The notes beneath the pieces are model-generated. The model saw only the letters and a program-made list of their open reading frames with translations, did not search any database and had not been told where the DNA came from. Position numbers and translations under genes: made by a program. Shown here one piece after another: positions 10,200 to 15,780 of a stretch of DNA of 15,941 nt (its first letter is position 1; every line of letters starts with the position of its first letter). Source of the DNA: JBOGED01 sp050743625 (GTDB lineage Bacteria > Actinomycetota > Nitriliruptoria > Euzebyales > Egibacteraceae); the NCBI GenBank assembly GCA_050743625.1, contig JBOGED010000607.1, positions 1 to 15,941 on the forward strand, read 5' to 3'.

Positions 10200-11216
10200 T
10201 TAGCCCAGCAGGCGGCGGAGGGCACCGCGGGCGCGGACCAAGGGGTGGCTCAAGACGCGTTCGCGGAATCGCTCGAGCGCGGCGGCGCGGTTGGCCTCGC
10301 GGGCGGCTTCGGCGCGAGCGGCCGCAAGCTCGACTTCCAGCTTGGCGATTCTTGCCCGGTACCCGTCGGCGACCCGCGTCAGCTCCTCGCGTAGGCCCGC
10401 CTGCAGCACCGAGAATCCGGAAGCATCCGCCGTCAGCGAGGGCTGGTCGGGCAGGATACGCGCGACGACCTCGTCAATCGGGGGACCCGGCGCACCGTCC
10501 AGGCGGCAGAGGAAGGCTTGGCGGTAGGAGGGTTCGCGCAGGTCGTCGGCATAGAACAAGCGGTTGTACCACGCCTGGACACGCTCGACCGGGTCGTCAC
10601 GGCCGAGGCGCATCAGGTGGAAGAACAGCATCATCATGGGCAGCCAGCGGTCCAGCCGGCCGCTGGGGAACCGGGTGACCTCTCCCCCCTGCTCACGCAG
10701 GACGGCCTCGACCTGCGACGCGTCCGGAAGGCCGAACGCGAGGTGCTCCTGCAGCGTCGTGACGGTTGGGAACTCCTCACCGAAGACCGTTCGGACGTAC
10801 GACAGCAGGGCCGCGTCCGCCTCCGCCACCCCCGCCGTGGCGCACGGGCACACCGCGAGGACCCAGCCGCGCGACGTCCGCATCAGCTCACGCAGGACGG
10901 TGGACCGCTTCTTCGGAACGACGTGCTCCAGCGTGTCAAGGGTCACCACGACGTCGAACGCGCGGTCAGGGAACGGCAGCGCGGCGCCGTCGGCCATCAC
11001 AAGGGAGGGCGCGGGCTCGTGCCATCGCGAAACCGTGAGGTCGCTGGCAACGACACGATCGCCGCCGAGGAAGGTCGCGAGCGAGCCAGGCCCCCCGCCG
11101 ACGTCAAGCACGGCGGCGGGGGATGAACTCCTGACGGCGTCGACCACATCGGCCGCGAGCTGATAGCGCCCGTAGTAGTCGAATGGGAGGCGTCGGAGCC
11201 CCTCCGCGGTCACCAT
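10200..11216 (-). CDS. class I SAM-dependent methyltransferase with C-terminal coiled coil
   Basis: A 338-residue protein with the Rossmann-fold methyltransferase signature. Motif I is VLDVGGGPGS at 36-45, the acidic residue ending strand 2 is Asp59, and MADGAALPFPDRAFDVVVTLD at about 74-94 with LEHV gives motifs II and III, as in the Methyltransf_11 group. Residues about 280-325 are Ala/Glu/Arg-rich and look like a coiled coil. The substrate is unknown. It is not of the cyclopropane mycolate synthase type, although mycobacteria place such genes in this same interval after rplA. The ATG at 11216 lies 14 nt after the rplA stop with no Shine-Dalgarno, so it is probably co-transcribed with rplA and translated from ribosomes ending there. 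Confidence 0.85.
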   Translation of the reverse strand: MVTAEGLRRLPFDYYGRYQLAADVVDAVRSSSPAAVLDVGGGPGSLATFLGGDRVVASDLTVSRWHEPAPSLVMADGAALPFPDRAFDVVVTLDTLEHVVPKKRSTVLRELMRTSRGWVLAVCPCATAGVAEADAALLSYVRTVFGEEFPTVTTLQEHLAFGLPDASQVEAVLREQGGEVTRFPSGRLDRWLPMMMLFFHLMRLGRDDPVERVQAWYNRLFYADDLREPSYRQAFLCRLDGAPGPPIDEVVARILPDQPSLTADASGFSVLQAGLREELTRVADGYRARIAKLEVELAAARAEAAREANRAAALERFRERVLSHPLVRARGALRRLLG

Positions 11217-11230
11217 GGCGTCAACGGCGC

Positions 11231-11947
11231 TTACGCGGCCGGCTCCTCCCAGAAGTCACGGGTCCTCGTCGGGTCGACCCGGATGCTCGGCCCCTGAGAG
11301 CTGGCAACGTGAACGGCGCGGAGGTACCGGCCCTTCGCGGCGGCCGGGCGAACCCGGATGAGCTCGTCGATGACGGCTCCGTAGTTCTCGACGAGCTTAC
11401 GGGCCTCGAACGAGCCCTTCCCCAAGATGAGGTGGAGGTTCGCTTGGCGGTCGGAGCGGTAGTCCACCTTTCCTGCCTTGATCTCACCGACGGCCTTGCC
11501 GACGTCCATGGTGACCGTGCCCGTCTTTGGATTGGGCATCAGGCCACGAGGACCCAAGATCTTCCCGTACCGACCGAGCTTGCCCATCTGATCGGGCGTG
11601 GCGACCACGGCGTCGAAGTCGAGGCGACCCGCCTCGATCATCGGGATGATCTCCTCCGGGCCGACGATGTCCGCACCGGCTTGTGTCGCCTCCACCGCCT
11701 TCGGTCCCTCGGCAAAGACCGCGACTCGTACGCTCTTGCCGATCCCGTTCGGGAGCGCAACGGACCCACGGACCATCTGGTCGGCCTTGCGGGGGTCGAT
11801 GCCAAGCCGGATCGCGAGGTTGATGGTGGGGTCGTAGCTGACTGTCGCGGTCTGCTTGACCAAGGTCATCGCTTCGATGGGGCTGTAGAGCCGCTCACGG
11901 TCGACCTTGGCAGCCGCGACCTCGTACCGCTTTCCGCGCTTACTCAT
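11231..11947 (-). CDS. rplA: 50S ribosomal protein L1
   Basis: L1 binds 23S rRNA at the mobile L1 stalk, helps release deacylated tRNA, and in many bacteria represses the rplK-rplA mRNA. The 238 residues match the family's usual length. It begins MSKRGKRYEVAAAKVDRERLY. It contains the rRNA-binding block LGRYGKILGPRGLMPNPKTG and the two-domain layout with the inserted domain in the middle (VRVAVFAEGPKAVEATQAGA). The C-terminus is extended slightly by an acidic tail, FWEEPAA. The ATG at 11947 has AGGAGG 8 nt upstream. It follows rplK by 65 nt. Confidence 0.98.
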   Translation of the reverse strand: MSKRGKRYEVAAAKVDRERLYSPIEAMTLVKQTATVSYDPTINLAIRLGIDPRKADQMVRGSVALPNGIGKSVRVAVFAEGPKAVEATQAGADIVGPEEIIPMIEAGRLDFDAVVATPDQMGKLGRYGKILGPRGLMPNPKTGTVTMDVGKAVGEIKAGKVDYRSDRQANLHLILGKGSFEARKLVENYGAVIDELIRVRPAAAKGRYLRAVHVASSQGPSIRVDPTRTRDFWEEPAA

Positions 11948-12012
11948 TCGTGCTTCCTCCTGTGGTAGTTGGCGGACGCCAGAAGGCGCCCTCCCACGGA
12001 TGTTGGTATTAC

Positions 12013-12435
12013 CTATTCGATGACCAAGCCCATGCTGCGGGCCGTGCCAGCGATGATCTTCATGGCCTGGTCGATGTCGTCCGCGTTGAGGTCCGGCATC
12101 TTCCGCTCGGCGATCTGTCGCACGGCGTCTTTGCTTACCTTACCGACCTTCGTGCGGTTCGGCTCGCCGGAACCCTTCTCGACACCAGCCGCCTTTCGCA
12201 GCAACGATGCCGCGGGTGGCGTCTTGGTGACGAAGGTGAAGGTCCGATCCTCGTAGATGGTGATCTCGGCCGGGATCAGCTCGCCGCGCATCGCGCTCGT
12301 TTGCTCGTTGTATGACCGGCAGAACTCCATGATGTTGACACCGTGCTGACCCAATGCCGGACCGACGGGATACGCGGGCGTGGCCTCACCCGCCTTGAGC
12401 TCCATCTTCATCGTGACCATGACCTTTTTCGCCAT
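12013..12435 (-). CDS. rplK: 50S ribosomal protein L11
   Basis: L11 forms the GTPase-associated centre with 23S rRNA helices 43-44 and is needed for stringent-response sensing. The 140-residue protein has the N-terminal domain signature KAGEATPAYPVGPALGQHGV with the conserved prolines bound by thiostrepton-class drugs. The rRNA-binding C-terminal domain follows (TKTPPAASLLRKAAG and MPDLNADDIDQAMKIIAGTA). The ATG at 12435 lies 9 nt after the nusG stop, and the AAGGAC Shine-Dalgarno overlaps that stop codon, so translation is likely coupled. Confidence 0.98.
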   Translation of the reverse strand: MAKKVMVTMKMELKAGEATPAYPVGPALGQHGVNIMEFCRSYNEQTSAMRGELIPAEITIYEDRTFTFVTKTPPAASLLRKAAGVEKGSGEPNRTKVGKVSKDAVRQIAERKMPDLNADDIDQAMKIIAGTARSMGLVIE

Positions 12436-12444
12436 TGAACGTCC

Positions 12445-13254
12445 TTAAAGCTTGGCGACCTGGTCGAACCCGAGTTCTACGGGAGTCTCGCGCCCGAAGA
12501 TGGACACGAGCACCTTCAGCTTCGACTGATCGGCGTTGATCTCGGAAATCGTGCCGGTGAAGTCCGCGAACGGACCCGAGGTGACGCGCACGTTCTCGCC
12601 TTCCTCGTAGTCCACGCTGGGAATGGCCTCTGCCCCCTCCTCCGGCTCGCGAAGGATGGCTTCCACCTCGCGCAGTGAGAGCGGCACGGGCTTGGCCCCG
12701 GGTGGGCCGACGAACCCGGTCACCGCGGGAGTATTCCGCACGACATACCAAGAGTCGTCGTCGAGCTCCATACGGACCAGCACGTAACCCGGGAACACCT
12801 TCCGCTGGACGGTTTGCTTCTTCCCCCCCTTGATCTCGACCGCATCCTCGGTCGGGATGATGACCTCGAAGATCCGGTCTTCCATGTTCATGGACTGGAT
12901 CCGGCTCTCCAGGTTCGCCCGTACCTTGGCCTCGTAGCCCGCATACGTGTGGACCACGTAGTAGTCGCCATCCAGACGCGCGTAGTCGACTCGCGGTTCG
13001 CGCTCGCGCTCGGGTGCTGACGCAAGCGTTGGCGGAGACAGGTCTGGCAGCCCGAGATCGATCTCGATGTCGTCAACGGGCTGGCGGCGCCCCGCACCCG
13101 CGGCCGAGAGAAGGTCCGAGAGGTCGTCCTCCTCGTCGTCTGTCTGATCAAGGACCTCTTGCGACTCGGGAGACTCCAGCTCCGCGCTCTCCAGGCTGTC
13201 TGCCCGGACCTCGGTCTCGTCGATCTCGACGCTCCTTAGGCGCTCGTCGCTCAT
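12445..13254 (-). CDS. nusG: transcription termination/antitermination factor NusG
   Basis: NusG binds the RNA polymerase clamp and links transcription to translation or Rho. The 269-residue product has an acidic, probably disordered N-terminus of about 90 residues, then the NGN domain (YYVVHTYAGYEAKVRANLE at about 98-116, KVFPGYVLVRM at 152-162, NTPAVTGFVG at 174-183). The KOW domain is at the end (ENVRVTSGPFADFTGTI at about 220-236). Acidic extensions are known in actinobacterial NusG, and this one is long. I prefer ATG 13254 because it overlaps the secE stop as ATGA; an ATG at 13266 would add four residues. Neither has a clear Shine-Dalgarno, so coupling to secE is likely. Confidence 0.96.
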   Translation of the reverse strand: MSDERLRSVEIDETEVRADSLESAELESPESQEVLDQTDDEEDDLSDLLSAAGAGRRQPVDDIEIDLGLPDLSPPTLASAPEREREPRVDYARLDGDYYVVHTYAGYEAKVRANLESRIQSMNMEDRIFEVIIPTEDAVEIKGGKKQTVQRKVFPGYVLVRMELDDDSWYVVRNTPAVTGFVGPPGAKPVPLSLREVEAILREPEEGAEAIPSVDYEEGENVRVTSGPFADFTGTISEINADQSKLKVLVSIFGRETPVELGFDQVAKL

Positions 13255-13490
13255 CCGAAGATCCATAGGACGAACCGGCCGAAGACACTGTCCAGCAAAA
13301 ATACGAACGCGATCAGGATCGAGACCGTAACGAGGACAACGACCGAGTAGGACGCGACTTCCTTGCGTGACGGCCAGGCCACACGTTTCATCTCGCCGCG
13401 CACTTCCCGCAGGAATTGGCGCGGCCCCGTGCGCTGGCGTGGTTGTGGTTGCGGTTGTGATGCTTGACGTTCGACGTCGGACTTCGACAC
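13251..13490 (-). CDS. secE: preprotein translocase subunit SecE, GTG start
   Basis: SecE clamps the SecY channel in the cytoplasmic membrane. The 79-residue product has a Gln/Pro/Arg-rich N-terminus, the conserved cytoplasmic amphipathic helix ending FLREVRGEMKRVAWPSRKEV (about 26-45) and one transmembrane helix at about 48-70, the single-span form usual outside enterobacteria. The start is a GTG at 13490 with AAAGGTG 5 nt upstream; the frame stays open upstream only through the tRNA-Trp gene, so earlier starts are rejected. It lies 29 nt after the tRNA and overlaps nusG by 4 nt, the classic secE-nusG pairing. Confidence 0.96.
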   Translation of the reverse strand: MSKSDVERQASQPQPQPRQRTGPRQFLREVRGEMKRVAWPSRKEVASYSVVVLVTVSILIAFVFLLDSVFGRFVLWIFG

Positions 13491-13519
13491 CGTCGCACCT
13501 TTCGGACGGGGCTGTTGCG

Positions 13520-13592
13520 CAGGGGCGGAGGGGCTCGAACCCCCGACCTTCGGTTTTGGAGACCGACGCTCTACCAGTTGAGCTACGCCCCT
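13520..13592 (-). tRNA. trnW: tRNA-Trp (CCA anticodon)
   Basis: A full cloverleaf is seen on the minus strand: acceptor AGGGGCG with CGCCCCT, D arm GCTC-AACTGGTA-GAGC, anticodon stem TCGGT/ACCGA with loop CTCCAAA, T arm GGGGG-TTCGAGC-CCCTC with one G-U pair, and discriminator G at 13520. The anticodon CCA is at 13557-13559. The 3' CCA is not encoded. The position directly before secE is the usual place for tRNA-Trp in many bacteria. Confidence 0.97.
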
Positions 13593-13610
13593 ATGGATCT
13601 GGGTTGGGAC

Positions 13611-13640
13611 ATCAAAAACCACTGCCGACCGGCAGCGGTT
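13611..13640 (-). terminator. hairpin with T tract between hadB and tRNA-Trp
   Basis: The minus-strand stem AACCGCTGCC (13631-13640) pairs with GGCAGTGGTT (13617-13626) over 10 bp including one G-U, with a GGTC loop, and runs into TTTTTGAT. It is a fair intrinsic terminator for the hadAB mRNA. It could also be a processing or attenuation site, since it lies only about 20 nt before tRNA-Trp and leaves no room for a promoter between. Confidence 0.55.
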
Positions 13641-13645
13641 CATCG

Positions 13646-13651
13646 AGTGTA
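13646..13651 (-). promoter_or_regulatory. possible -10 box for tRNA-Trp/secE
   Basis: TACACT, the same hexamer as the rpoB -10 box and likewise preceded by C, stands about 54 nt before tRNA-Trp. No good -35 box is found 16-18 nt upstream (TGGCGC at 17 nt). If real, the transcript would begin at the hairpin just downstream. Confidence 0.3.
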
Positions 13652-13793
13652 GTTCCGCAAGAGCAGACGCGCCACTCGAGTCGCTGCCAGAGCCCGCCCC
13701 GCCAGGCGGGTATCCCGCACAGGGTGAACCGTAGGGTGTCCCGCGCGTTGCGGGAGGAATGCGTCGACGTCGGGTCGAAAGGCGGGCCACTCG

Positions 13794-14213
13794 TCAGTCC
13801 AGGCGGACGATGGCGCGCGATTTGCGGCGGTCGACGATTCGCTCGCCGCCCTCCAGTTCGGCCCAGATCGACAGCGTCGCGGTGCGGTGCTCCGGGTCCA
13901 GCGCGATCACCTCGGCGCCGTAGGTGACGGTCGAGCCGACCGGGCAGGGGGCGCGGAAGCTTACCGCGAGACGGGTGACTTTTTCCGGTCCGCCGGCCCA
14001 GTCCGTCACTGTGGTAGACAAAATACCCATATTGAGCATGCCGTGGGCGATGATTCCCTTCGTCGGGCTCACGCGCTGGGCAAATTCGGGATCCCAGTGC
14101 AGCGGGTTGTAGTCGCCGCTGGCTCCGGCGTAGTGGATCAGCCGCTCCTGATCCAACCACTCGGTCCGCGGTGGGATCCGTTGGCCGACCTCGACCTCCT
14201 CGAATCGTGGCAT
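13794..14213 (-). CDS. hadB: MaoC-type (3R)-hydroxyacyl-ACP dehydratase, catalytic subunit
   Basis: A 139-residue single hotdog-fold protein of the MaoC dehydratase family, corresponding in sequence and place to mycobacterial HadB. In that system the HadA-HadB dimer removes water from 3-hydroxyacyl-ACP during FAS-II chain elongation. The hydratase motif is complete: Asp34, Asn36, Pro37 and His39 in SGDYNPLHWD, followed by GIIAHGML with His57. The ATG at 14213 is 2 nt after the hadA stop, and its AGGAG overlaps the last hadA codons, so the two subunits are translationally coupled. Whether the substrate is a long-chain or an ordinary fatty acid intermediate cannot be told. Confidence 0.9.
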   Translation of the reverse strand: MPRFEEVEVGQRIPPRTEWLDQERLIHYAGASGDYNPLHWDPEFAQRVSPTKGIIAHGMLNMGILSTTVTDWAGGPEKVTRLAVSFRAPCPVGSTVTYGAEVIALDPEHRTATLSIWAELEGGERIVDRRKSRAIVRLD

Positions 14214-14215
14214 CG

Positions 14216-14644
14216 CTACTCCTGTGAACCTAAGAACACGAGGATCCCACGACTCGTCACCACAGGATCGCCCGTGTCCGCATCGACACAGTCGACCTGC
14301 AGGGTCAGAAAGTCATTGCCACGCCGGTTCGCCAGGCCCGTGATCGACGGGGTACACCTCAGCACGTCGCCGAGGCGGAGGGGACGGTGGAAGTCGTACT
14401 CCTGGCTCGCGTGGAGAATGTTGGAGTGGGCACCCAATATGGGGTCTTCGAGCAGCGACGCCGCCCCGCGCAGGACGGTGAAACAGGCCACGAAGGTGGG
14501 TGGGGTGACGAGATCACCCTCGTCCTGCTGGTAGACCTCGTCACTCGCCCCAGTCGCGAGTGCGTACTCGCGGACCTTCTCCCTGCAGACCTCGTATCGG
14601 AACGGCGGATAACGGTGACCGATACGGTCATGGTTCAGCGCGAT
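14216..14644 (-). CDS. hadA: FAS1-type dehydratase, non-catalytic hotdog subunit (apparent ATC start)
   Basis: Corresponds to HadA, the partner of HadB. The N-terminal part reads ALNHDRIGHRYPPFRYEVCR and then EKVREYALATG, the MaoC N-terminal-type hotdog start, with VTPPTFVACF and HASQEYDFHRPLRLGDVLR further on. It lacks the Asp-x-Asn-Pro-x-His catalytic motif, as expected for the substrate-holding subunit. No ATG, GTG or TTG lies in frame between the upstream stop at 14696 and a GTG at 14491, which would cut off about 50 conserved residues. Homology places the start just before ALN, at an ATC (14642-14644) with AGGGGG 6 nt upstream; CTG at 14638 is an alternative. With ATC it has 142 residues. 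It may be a true non-AUG start or a sequencing or real mutation of ATG. Confidence 0.8.
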   Translation of the reverse strand: MALNHDRIGHRYPPFRYEVCREKVREYALATGASDEVYQQDEGDLVTPPTFVACFTVLRGAASLLEDPILGAHSNILHASQEYDFHRPLRLGDVLRCTPSITGLANRRGNDFLTLQVDCVDADTGDPVVTSRGILVFLGSQE

Positions 14645-14670
14645 GACCCGCCCCCTCGCATTCGGACGCG

Positions 14671-14839
14671 CTAGTGGCCCGTCGCCGAAATTCCTTTAAC
14701 GCCGGACCGCACCTGCATCCCGCCTCGCTACGTTGCTCGTCGGTTACATATGCAGCGGATATGCGCCCTCCTCGCGCCTTGCGACGCGGGCGCAGATCGC
14801 ACCCCGGACATTCAAAGGACTTCGGCGACGGACCACTAG
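14671..14839. repeat. 169-bp near-palindromic element bounded by CTAG
   Basis: The sequence between CTAG at 14671-14674 and CTAG at 14836-14839 is an imperfect palindrome. In its outer 20 positions 18 are complementary (CTAGTGGCCCGTCGCCGAAA against CTAGTGGTCCGTCGCCGAAG), and with one-base shifts similarity continues through TCCTTT, CCGG, CTGC and CCCGC-TCGC. The exact centre (14755) falls inside CATAT-N7-ATATG. There is no ORF inside. Layout, size and possible 4-bp CTAG duplication resemble a foldback MITE. It fills the infC-hadA spacer, supplies the TAG stop of infC, and ends 15 nt before the hadA Shine-Dalgarno. A large RNA hairpin is the alternative reading. Confidence 0.6.
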
Positions 14840-15363
14840 TGGCCGCTCGCGGTACCGGCGTTCGGAGCCAGGACCATCGTCGCAAACCGTCCCTGCAGCG
14901 GGGACCGAGTTTCGACGTGGCCGACATCGGCGAGCTCCTCGGCGAGGCGATCGAGCAGCTTGAGCCCCATCTCCGGGCGCCGCAACTCGCGCATTCGGTA
15001 CATCACCTGAATACGGACCGAGTGGCCAGCCTCCAGAAACTTGCGAATCTGTCGCTCTTTGGTCTCGAAGTCGTGCTCATCGATCTTTGGTCGGAGCCGC
15101 ATCGCCTTCTGGCCCGCGCCCTTCTGGCTCTTGCGAGCCTGGCGCTCCGCCCGCTCTTGCTCGTATACGTGCTTCCCGTAGTCCATCACCTTCGCGACCG
15201 GCGGAGTCGCGTTCGGCGCCACCTCTACCAGATCGAGTTCGACGCTACGAGCCGCGTCGATCGCCACCTTCAACGGGACGATCCCGATCTGTTTCCCATC
15301 CGGCCCGATAAGCCGGACCTCTTTCGCCTTAATCTCCGCATTCGTTGCCAATCGTGCAGTCAT
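14836..15363 (-). CDS. infC: translation initiation factor IF-3, divergent, in an unusual locus
   Basis: IF-3 binds the 30S subunit, prevents early 50S joining and checks start-codon pairing. The 175-residue protein has both domains. The N-terminal one includes ATNAEIKAKEVRLIGPDGKQ, LDLVEVAPNATPPVAKVMDY and GKHVYEQE; the linker is Lys/Arg-rich; the C-terminal one begins LRPKIDEHDFETKERQIRKFLEAG. Conserved C-terminal positions are changed: the usual F-R-G-R-E is YRMRE, and G-R-N-M before MVLAP is GRFATM. The ATG at 15363 follows AGGAGG closely, without the rare AUU start of E. coli infC. infC is normally beside rpmI-rplT; here it sits between rpmG and hadA. It may be a second copy or the relocated only copy. 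Confidence 0.9.
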   Translation of the reverse strand: MTARLATNAEIKAKEVRLIGPDGKQIGIVPLKVAIDAARSVELDLVEVAPNATPPVAKVMDYGKHVYEQERAERQARKSQKGAGQKAMRLRPKIDEHDFETKERQIRKFLEAGHSVRIQVMYRMRELRRPEMGLKLLDRLAEELADVGHVETRSPLQGRFATMVLAPNAGTASGH

Positions 15364-15419
15364 GACCCTCCTGTGGTCGGTGGAGATAACGATACCCCTA
15401 AGGCCAAGCGTTGACGCGC

Positions 15420-15584
15420 TTACCGCGTCTCCCGGTGGGGTGTGTGCCGGTTACAGCGCGAACAGTGCTTCCGAAGCTCAAGGCGCTCACGCTGCTTCTG
15501 ACGATTCTTAGTAGTCACATAATTCCGCTCCTTGCACTCAGTACAAGCAAGCGTAATAATCGGCCGAGTATCACTCTTCGCCAT
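15420..15584 (-). CDS. rpmG: 50S ribosomal protein L33, zinc-binding form
   Basis: A small protein of the large subunit near the E site. The 54-residue product begins MAKSDTRPIITLACTECK and keeps both cysteine pairs, Cys14/Cys17 and Cys41/Cys44, so it is the zinc-containing (C+) form. The motif NYVTTKNRQKQRERLELRKHC is typical. ATG 15584 is preceded by AAGGGA about 8 nt away. Many of its codons end in T (ACT, ATT, CTT, TGT, AAT), unlike the C/G-ending codons of rpoB and rpoC. It follows tuf, an order seen in several bacterial groups, and no clear promoter of its own is visible. Confidence 0.95.
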   Translation of the reverse strand: MAKSDTRPIITLACTECKERNYVTTKNRQKQRERLELRKHCSRCNRHTPHRETR

Positions 15585-15780
15585 TACAATCTTCCCTTAA
15601 AGAAACAACCTGGTTTCCAGCTTCAACAAGGTTCATGAGCCAACAAGGAAGGGCACCCAGCGCGCGCCGGCCACCCGACGAAACATCGAGAGGTGTGGAA
15701 AGAGGTCTGTGGGTCGCCGGGTGAAGCGACCTAAAGTGATCCCGGAGCGGAACCCGGCGACCCACAGACCGAAGAAACAT
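15585..15780 (-). other. tuf-rpmG spacer
   Basis: This 196-nt spacer contains the long 19-bp hairpin just after tuf, then a GC-rich stretch and an A/T-richer part before rpmG. I found no -35/-10 pair with good matches and spacing, so rpmG may depend on read-through from tuf or on a promoter I cannot recognise. Confidence 0.5.
15704..15770 (-). terminator. 19-bp perfect inverted repeat after tuf
   Basis: GGTCTGTGGGTCGCCGGGT (15704-15722) is exactly complementary to 15752-15770, with a 29-nt loop. The hairpin starts 10 nt past the tuf stop. On the transcribed strand it is followed by TCTTTCC, a weak T tract. It may be the tuf terminator or a processing site for a double-strand RNase; the stem is longer than common terminators. 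Confidence 0.5.

Larger units (their letters stand above)
13593..13793 (-). other. hadB to tRNA-Trp spacer
   Basis: Besides the hairpin with T tract and the possible -10 box, this GC-rich 201-nt spacer holds two more small stems: CCCGC/GCGGG around 13740-13754, and CCCGCC/GGCGGG around 13697-13714. Neither is followed by a T tract. No gene is seen. Confidence 0.5.

Noticed and set aside
13491..13790. N-terminal extension of secE through tRNA-Trp
   Set aside because: The frame is open by chance over the tRNA; the GTG at 13490 has a Shine-Dalgarno and gives a normal SecE length.
14216..14491. hadA starting at GTG 14491
   Set aside because: It would remove about 50 residues, including the conserved YPPFRYEV and EKVREYA segments, and destroy the hotdog fold.
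13887..14534. 215-codon plus-strand open frame across hadA and hadB
   Set aside because: It is antisense to two genes with clear hotdog motifs and has no recognisable domain or ribosome site.
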